From assembly GCA_036677145.1 (NCBI GenBank), contig JAKFFF010000098.1, forward strand, positions 14,030-78,029: a DNA stretch of 64,000 bases, read 5' to 3'. The DNA is from CADEED01 sp036677145 (GTDB lineage: Bacteria; Pseudomonadota; Gammaproteobacteria; Steroidobacterales; Steroidobacteraceae). Under the pieces are notes generated by a model. The model was not told where the DNA came from. It saw only the letters and a program-made list of their open reading frames with translations, and did not search any database. Of this stretch, positions 59,636 through 64,000 are shown one piece after another (positions within the stretch are counted from its first letter, which is position 1; every line of letters starts with the position of its first letter). A program made the position numbers and the translations under genes.

Positions 59636-60427
59636 CTACAGCTTTCCGGTCTTGAGGTATTTCGCGAGCTGCGCCGGCGGCGCGTAACCCGGCAGCATTT
59701 CACCGCTCGCCAGAACGATCGCGGGCGTGCCATCCACGTCGAGCTTGTGGCCGAGTTCAAAGTCGCGCGCAATGATCTCGGTCGAGCACTTGGGAGATTT
59801 GATCTCTTCGCCGTTCTTCGCGCGCGTCAGGGCTTCATTGCGATTCGACGAGCACCAGACCGCTTCAGCCTTGCGCCACGAATCGGTGTTGGGACCGCTG
59901 CGCGGGTAAAACAGGTAACGCACGCGAATGCCGAGCCGGTTGTACTCCGAGATCTGCGAATGCAGGCGGCGGCAGTAGCTGCAGTCGATGTCCGTGAACA
60001 CCGTGATGGTGTACTTCGGATCCTTCGGCGAGAACACCAGCATTTCGCTTTCAGGAACCGTCTCGATCATGCGCGCGCGAATTCCGCGACGACGCGTTTC
60101 GGTCAGATTCGAATCGTTGTCCACGTCGATCATGTCGCCGACGATGACGTAGCGGCCATCACTCGACGAATAGGTGATGTCCGAGCCGCGCGTGATTTCG
60201 TACACGCCGTTGATGGGCGAATTGCGCACGTCTTCGAGCTTGATGCCGTCGATCCGGTTGACGATCGCGGCGCGCGGATCCACCTTCGCGGCCGGCGTAT
60301 TTCCGGCATTGGGAGTCGCGGGCGCTACTACGGGATTCGCCGCGGGGCCACCTTGAGCGAACGCAACGGAGCCGAGCAGCAGGACGCTCATGGAAACGGC
60401 GAGGTGACGGAAATGGCTCGTGGGCAT
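59636..60427 (-). CDS. dsbC: Periplasmic thiol:disulfide isomerase DsbC-like
   Basis: The 263-residue protein starts at ATG 60427 with a signal peptide (HLAVSMSVLLLGSVAFAQ). The N-terminal dimerisation domain (~45-110) has INGVYEITRGSDITYSSSDGRYVIVGDMIDV. The thioredoxin domain holds the redox site CSYC (C149, C152) in VFTDIDCSYCRRLHSQI, a second Cys pair (C192, C214) and the cis-proline DGTPAIVLASGEMLPGY. It isomerises wrong disulfides in secreted proteins. A Pro/Ala-rich linker follows the signal. Symbol by family similarity. Confidence 0.92.
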   Translation of the reverse strand: MPTSHFRHLAVSMSVLLLGSVAFAQGGPAANPVVAPATPNAGNTPAAKVDPRAAIVNRIDGIKLEDVRNSPINGVYEITRGSDITYSSSDGRYVIVGDMIDVDNDSNLTETRRRGIRARMIETVPESEMLVFSPKDPKYTITVFTDIDCSYCRRLHSQISEYNRLGIRVRYLFYPRSGPNTDSWRKAEAVWCSSNRNEALTRAKNGEEIKSPKCSTEIIARDFELGHKLDVDGTPAIVLASGEMLPGYAPPAQLAKYLKTGKL

Positions 60428-60555
60428 GCGACGCGACTCGTTCAGCGGGATGGGCTCTTCGACCGCGGCACGGGAACGAAGTTCGCCGGGCACGGATCCA
60501 GTCTAGCAGCGTTGATCGACGTCTGTAGGACGGGCAATTCCCTCGCCCGCCAGGC

Positions 60556-61488
60556 TCATCCGCGCGGGTGATGCGTCCCGTGCATCTCTTTCATGCGTTC
60601 GCGGGCCACGTGCGTGTAGATCTGCGTGGTCGAAAGATCCGAGTGACCGAGCAGCATCTGCACGACGCGCAAGTCGGCGCCATGATTGAGCAGGTGCGTT
60701 GCGAACGCGTGACGCAAGGTGTGCGGTGACAATTCTTTGTCGATGACCGCTTTGCGCGCGTAACGCTTGATGATGTGCCAGAAGGCCTGGCGCGTCATGC
60801 GATCGCCGCGGCGCGTCGGGAAAAGATAGTCGGTGGTGCGGTCGAGCAGGATCTCGCTGCGCGGCGCGCGGACGAAGTCCGTCAGCCAGCGCACGGCTTC
60901 CTCGCCGAGCGGAATCAAACGCTCGCGATTGCCCTTGCCCATGATGCGGATGACACCCTGGTTGGTGTTGATCTGGTTGTACTTGAGGTTCACGAGCTCC
61001 GAGACGCGCAGGCCCGTGGCGTACAGCACTTCGAGCATGGTGCGGTCGCGATGACCCAGCGGGTCCGCAATCGCGGGCGCGGCCAGCAGAGATTCGACTT
61101 CTTCCTCGGTGAGCGATTTCGGCAGCGAGCGGCCGATCTTCGGCATCGCGATCTGCGCGGTCGGATCGTCCTTGATCACGCCTTCGCGAACGAAGTAGCG
61201 GAAGAAGCGACGGAAGGAAGAAAGCTGTCGCGCGGTGGAACGGGGACGAGCGCCCGCTTCGACGCGAAACGCGATGAAACCCAGCAGGTCCGCACGCGTG
61301 GTCTTGATGATCGGCGTGCCGCGTTCGGCCAGCCAGCGCGCGAGCGCTGTCAGATCGGCTCGGTAGGCGGCGAGCGTGTTCGCCGACAGACCTCGCTCCA
61401 TCCAGACCGCATCGAGGAACTTCGATACGGTGGCGTCGGCGGAGTCGGTTGCGGGCGATTCGTTCTGCGCTGTAGCTGATTTGGCCAA
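60556..61488 (-). CDS. xerD: Site-specific tyrosine recombinase XerD
   Basis: The 310-residue recombinase resolves chromosome dimers at dif with XerC and FtsK. The SAM-like N-terminal domain is KFLDAVWMERGLSANTLAAYRADLTALARWL. The catalytic domain shows EVLYATGLRVSELVNLKYNQIN (Arg I), the Lys in IRIMGKGNRERLIPLG, HTLRHAFATHLLNHGADLRVVQ (HxxR), LLGHSDLSTTQIYTHVARERM (His and Tyr nucleophile). E. coli XerD is 298 residues; the extra is an N-terminal Ala/Thr-rich stretch. Confidence 0.94.
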   Translation of the reverse strand: MAKSATAQNESPATDSADATVSKFLDAVWMERGLSANTLAAYRADLTALARWLAERGTPIIKTTRADLLGFIAFRVEAGARPRSTARQLSSFRRFFRYFVREGVIKDDPTAQIAMPKIGRSLPKSLTEEEVESLLAAPAIADPLGHRDRTMLEVLYATGLRVSELVNLKYNQINTNQGVIRIMGKGNRERLIPLGEEAVRWLTDFVRAPRSEILLDRTTDYLFPTRRGDRMTRQAFWHIIKRYARKAVIDKELSPHTLRHAFATHLLNHGADLRVVQMLLGHSDLSTTQIYTHVARERMKEMHGTHHPRG

Positions 61489-61611
61489 GACGTGGTGCCT
61501 TAATACGTATGCGGATTAACGCTTCGCATCAGTATGGGGAGGGGGGTCCGCCGGGGGCGTGATGACCTTCACAGCTCGGGAAAACCATTAACATAAAGAG
61601 AACCAGTTCAC

Positions 61612-61650
61612 ATGAATCCCGCCACGAAAACTCCAGAAAGGGGCGCATGA
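61612..61650 (+). other. Possible upstream ORF coupled to the acyltransferase gene
   Basis: A 12-codon frame MNPATKTPERGA whose TGA overlaps the next gene's start as ATGA (61647-61650). It could couple translation; coding status is unproven. Confidence 0.3.
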
Positions 61651-62441
61651 CTTCGTCAGCGATCCCCGCGCGCGCGCCGTGGCCGGCGCTCATCTCCGTG
61701 CCGCTGCGATTCATATACGGCCTGTATGCCGTCGCCCTGTTTGCCCTGGTCGCCGTGACGTCGCTGCTGGCGGTCCTGCTGCTGCCCACGTTGCGCATGC
61801 GCCGGGGGTTCACCCGCGTTGCAGCAAGGACGTATTTTCTGCTCGTCGGCATGCCGCTGGTGCTGCGGGGCACCGAACACCTGCCCGCGACACAGTGTGT
61901 GGTCGTCGCCAACCACGCCAGTTACCTCGACGGCGTGGTGATGACCGCCGCGTTGCCGCCCCGCTTCGGCTTCGTGATCAAGCGGGAAATGAACGACGTT
62001 CCCGGCGCCGGTCTGCTGTTGCGCCGCATCGGCTCGGAATTCGTCGAACGCTTCAATCGCCACAAGGGCGGCACGGATGCACGCCGCGTGTTGCGCACCG
62101 CGGCCAGCGGGCATTCGCTGGTGTTCTTTCCCGAAGGCACGTTCACGAGCGAAGTGGGACTCGGGAAATTTCACACCGGCGCGTTCGCGATTGCCGCGCG
62201 CGCGGAATGTCCGGTGGTGCCCGCGGTGATCCTCGGCACTCGGCGCAACATGCCAGCCACGCGCATCCTGCCGCGCCCGGGATTGATCGAAGTGCGTTAT
62301 GGGCCGCCGATCGTGCCCGTGGCCGCGCGGGATCCCGGAGAGGATCCGGCGCTCGCGCTGCGTGATCGCACGCGCGCGGCGATTCTCGAGCAGTTGGGCG
62401 AGCCGGACCTGAACAAGAACGGTGCCGAAACCGTCGCATAG
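61647..62441 (+). CDS. 1-acyl-sn-glycerol-3-phosphate acyltransferase (PlsC family)
   Basis: The 264-residue membrane-bound acyltransferase has an N-terminal helix pair (IYGLYAVALFALVAVTSLLAVLLLP). Motif I NHASYLDGV is the HX4D catalytic dyad; motif II/III VERFNRHKGGTDARRV and FFPEGTFTSEVGLGKFHTGAF; motif IV VVPAVILGTR. It makes phosphatidic acid or a related lipid. Not the housekeeping size only; other PlsC paralogues may exist. A 12-codon upstream frame overlaps its start. Confidence 0.92.
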   Translation: MTSSAIPARAPWPALISVPLRFIYGLYAVALFALVAVTSLLAVLLLPTLRMRRGFTRVAARTYFLLVGMPLVLRGTEHLPATQCVVVANHASYLDGVVMTAALPPRFGFVIKREMNDVPGAGLLLRRIGSEFVERFNRHKGGTDARRVLRTAASGHSLVFFPEGTFTSEVGLGKFHTGAFAIAARAECPVVPAVILGTRRNMPATRILPRPGLIEVRYGPPIVPVAARDPGEDPALALRDRTRAAILEQLGEPDLNKNGAETVA

Positions 62442-62524
62442 TGTCTAAGCGCGGAGTGCTGCATTAGTTTGCATCGCGGGGTGTGACATTGCGCTTCCTG
62501 CCGCGAATCATCCCGGCAGAAGCC

Positions 62525-63061
62525 ATGCAACACTCCACCGCCATGAATGCCGGGGCCCGCGCCGAGTTCACCGAGCTGCTCCAGGAGCACCGCCGCCTCG
62601 TCCTGAAGGTCGCCAATATCTACGCGCGCGGCGCTTCGGACGTCGAAGACCTGGCGCAGGAGATCGCGGCTCAGGTGTGGCGCGCGTTTCCCGGATATGA
62701 CCGATCGCGACGCTTCTCCACGTGGATGTATCGCATCGCGCTCAACGTCGCGATTTCCTGGCTGCGGACTGAAGCGCCCCGGCGGCGCAATTCCGTGCCT
62801 TTCGACCCCGGTCTGCACGAACCGCAATCCGATTCCGACGCTGTCGACACGGAAGGCGATGAGCGCCTGCGCATCCTGCGCGGCTTCATCGACTCTCAGG
62901 ATCCGCTCAACCGCGCCGTCCTGCTGTTGTATCTGGAAGAGCGCCCATACGCCGAGATGTCCGAAATCCTCGGCGCGAGCGAATCCAGTCTGACTACCAA
63001 GATCGGCCGGCTGAAAGAGCGGCTGCGTACTTACGCGGAGAAACATCATGGAACTCGATGA
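62525..63061 (+). CDS. ECF-type RNA polymerase sigma factor
   Basis: The 178-residue protein starts at ATG 62525 (GGCAGAAG upstream; GTG 62483 would add 14 residues). Sigma2 region: FTELLQEHRRLVLKVANIYARGASDVEDLAQEIAAQVWRAFPGYD with SDVEDLAQEI core, and RFSTWMYRIALNVAISWLR. Sigma4 region: DPLNRAVLLLYLEERPYAEMSEILGASESSLTTKIGRLKERLRTY. It overlaps the next gene by 14 bases, so the two are translationally coupled and the partner is a membrane protein. Confidence 0.93.
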   Translation: MQHSTAMNAGARAEFTELLQEHRRLVLKVANIYARGASDVEDLAQEIAAQVWRAFPGYDRSRRFSTWMYRIALNVAISWLRTEAPRRRNSVPFDPGLHEPQSDSDAVDTEGDERLRILRGFIDSQDPLNRAVLLLYLEERPYAEMSEILGASESSLTTKIGRLKERLRTYAEKHHGTR

Positions 63062-63701
63062 GCTCAAGGCATCCTGGAACAGCCTCGATCGCCGCATGAA
63101 TCAACTCGCCTCGATCAATTTTTCGCTCCTCACCGACAGCCAGACGCGCAAGGCGCGCTGGCGCTTGCTGCCGGTGCTCATCGGGGCCGTGATCAATATC
63201 ACGGCGGGCGGCTGGCTGGTGAGTGTCTGCGCGCGCTTCTGGATCGCGCATCAGGATACGACGAGCGCGCTGATTTCCGGACTGGTTCTGCACCTCGGCG
63301 GTCTCGGAATCGTGGTCGCGGGCGTCGTGCAGCTGCTGATCGTCGCACGCATCAACCTCGCGCAGCCGGTGCTCGTGATGCAGCGTTACCTCGCACTGCT
63401 GCACGCGTGGGAGGTGCGCAGCTTCTGCTGGCTGTGGCTGGGCGCGTGGCTCGCCTGGCCCGCCGTGCTCGTGGCTGGCGCGATGTCGATTGCCGGCGTC
63501 GACTTGTGGGCGCGCGCTCCGGGCATCGTGATCGTGAATATCTTCGCGTCCGTCGCGGCCGTGATCGGGTTCGTCGTCCTGCACCGTCGCGCGCGCCGTG
63601 GAGGACGGCTGGGTTCGTGGCTCGATCGCCTGCTCACGAATCACAGCATCGAGCGAGCACGCGCGGCGCTCGCGGAGATCGACCGGTTCTCGCGCGAGTA
63701 G
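63048..63701 (+). CDS. Four-helix membrane protein coupled to the ECF sigma factor
   Basis: The 217-residue protein starts MELDELKASWNSLDRRMNQLASINFSLLTD, a soluble helical segment, then four helices: RLLPVLIGAVINITAGGWLVSV (~44-65), ISGLVLHLGGLGIVVAGVVQLLIVA (~78-101), WLWLGAWLAWPAVLVAGAMSI (~125-147) and GIVIVNIFASVAAVIGFVVL (~158-178), with a charged tail. This arrangement follows many ECF sigma genes of this type and probably acts as the sigma partner; inference from position. Confidence 0.75.
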   Translation: MELDELKASWNSLDRRMNQLASINFSLLTDSQTRKARWRLLPVLIGAVINITAGGWLVSVCARFWIAHQDTTSALISGLVLHLGGLGIVVAGVVQLLIVARINLAQPVLVMQRYLALLHAWEVRSFCWLWLGAWLAWPAVLVAGAMSIAGVDLWARAPGIVIVNIFASVAAVIGFVVLHRRARRGGRLGSWLDRLLTNHSIERARAALAEIDRFSRE

Positions 63702-63711
63702 GTAGCCGCGC

Positions 63712-64000
63712 TCACATGTGGCGGCGGTATTGGCCACCGACTTCGTAGAGCGCGCGTGAGATCTGGCCCAGTGAGCACACCTGCACGCTTTCGAGCAACT
63801 CCGCGAACACATTCCCGCCAGTTGCGGCCGCCGCCTGCAGGCGCTGGAGCGCCTCTGGCGCCGCCGATGCGTTACGACGCTGGAATTCCTGCACCGCTGT
63901 CACCTGCGCACGCTGTTCCTCCTCGCTGGCGCGGAACAGCGGCGCCGCGGCGTGTTCGCCCGCCGCATCGCGTTCATGGAGGAAAGTATTCACGCCGACG
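63712..64000 (-). CDS. Methylmalonyl-/isobutyryl-CoA mutase family, C-terminal end only
   Basis: The frame runs off the right edge; 95 residues are visible after VGVNTFL. The end SEEEQRAQVTAVQEFQRRN, GGNVFAELLESVQVCSLGQISRALYEVGGQYRRHM matches the C-terminal part of adenosylcobalamin-dependent acyl-CoA mutases, especially the fused IcmF (mutase plus G-protein chaperone) type whose terminus is VCSLGQI then ALYEVGGQYRR. Such enzymes interconvert isobutyryl- and n-butyryl-CoA or methylmalonyl- and succinyl-CoA. The B12- and GTP-binding parts are outside the window. Confidence 0.85.
   Translation of the reverse strand, partial: VGVNTFLHERDAAGEHAAAPLFRASEEEQRAQVTAVQEFQRRNASAAPEALQRLQAAAATGGNVFAELLESVQVCSLGQISRALYEVGGQYRRHM

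Noticed and set aside
1..64000. CRISPR array, prophage, insertion sequence or rRNA genes
   Set aside because: No spaced direct repeats, phage structural genes, transposase frames or rRNA sequence could be found by reading both strands.

Overview
The window is high-GC (about two thirds G+C by eye), densely coded bacterial chromosome. Its conserved blocks have gammaproteobacterial order: ndk-rlmN-pilF-rodZ-hisS-yfgM-bamB-der, queA-tgt-yajC-secD-secF, trmJ-cysteine desulfurase-iscA, guaB-guaA. Together with plant-polysaccharide enzymes and many secreted or lipid-anchored proteins, this suggests a free-living, heterotrophic gammaproteobacterium of the Steroidobacter/Nevskiales/Xanthomonadales kind (inference; no rRNA is present). 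I see no CRISPR array, intact insertion sequence, prophage or rRNA operon. One tRNA gene, tRNA-Leu(CAA), is present. Both edges cut genes: an amidohydrolase at the left and an acyl-CoA mutase at the right.

Layout. 1-3.8 kb: arabinoxylan operon on the minus strand (secreted esterase, GH51 arabinofuranosidase, Tat-exported amidohydrolase). 3.9-5.7 kb: two small VOC proteins and a RIO-type kinase. 5.7-14.3 kb: run of large extracytoplasmic proteins, namely a BNR-propeller/DUF11 protein with a GlyGly-type C-terminal anchor, a PVC-type haem lipoprotein, a right-handed beta-helix protein and a small lipoprotein. 14.5-18.8 kb: carbon/nitrogen node on the plus strand (small membrane protein, glutamate dehydrogenase, malic enzyme). 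18.8-25.1 kb: ThuA-like protein, GIY-YIG-like protein with a transglycosylase-like lipoprotein, then GH43 with a GPH-type sugar symporter, which complement the first operon. 25.4-34.5 kb: an unknown membrane coiled-coil protein, guaBA, a secreted hydrolase, xseA with an M23 peptidase, and a SnoaL-cytochrome P460 fusion. 34.6-36.4 kb: LytS/LytR-type two-component system. 36.5-44.3 kb: housekeeping operon from ndk to der. 44.5-48.1 kb: Fe-S and tRNA modification genes, then suhB. 48.1-56.3 kb: amino-acid permease with an unusual insert, terC, the Sec accessory operon and queuosine genes. 56.3-58.5 kb: ECF sigma/anti-sigma-like/PDZ cassette. 58.5-64 kb: tRNA-Leu, NUDIX, 7Fe ferredoxin, DsbC-like, XerD, PlsC, a second ECF sigma with a membrane partner, and the mutase end.

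How parts work together. Arabinose and xylose side chains would be released outside the cell by the signal-peptide-bearing GH51 and esterase. Oligosaccharides would be imported by the GPH symporter and finished by the cytosolic GH43. SecD, SecF and YajC support export of the many secreted proteins, and BamB and the DsbC-like protein serve their folding in the envelope. Several gene pairs are coupled by ATGA/GTGA overlaps. Many gene ends carry long GC-rich hairpins without a clear U-tract.

Points most worth a second look: a cysteine desulfurase fused to an IscU-like domain that lacks two of its three cysteines; an APC permease with a ~120-residue beta-rich periplasmic insert; a SnoaL-P460 fusion beside a two-component system; a GlyGly-anchored propeller protein; and an unexpectedly frequent octamer, GTAGWTAG.
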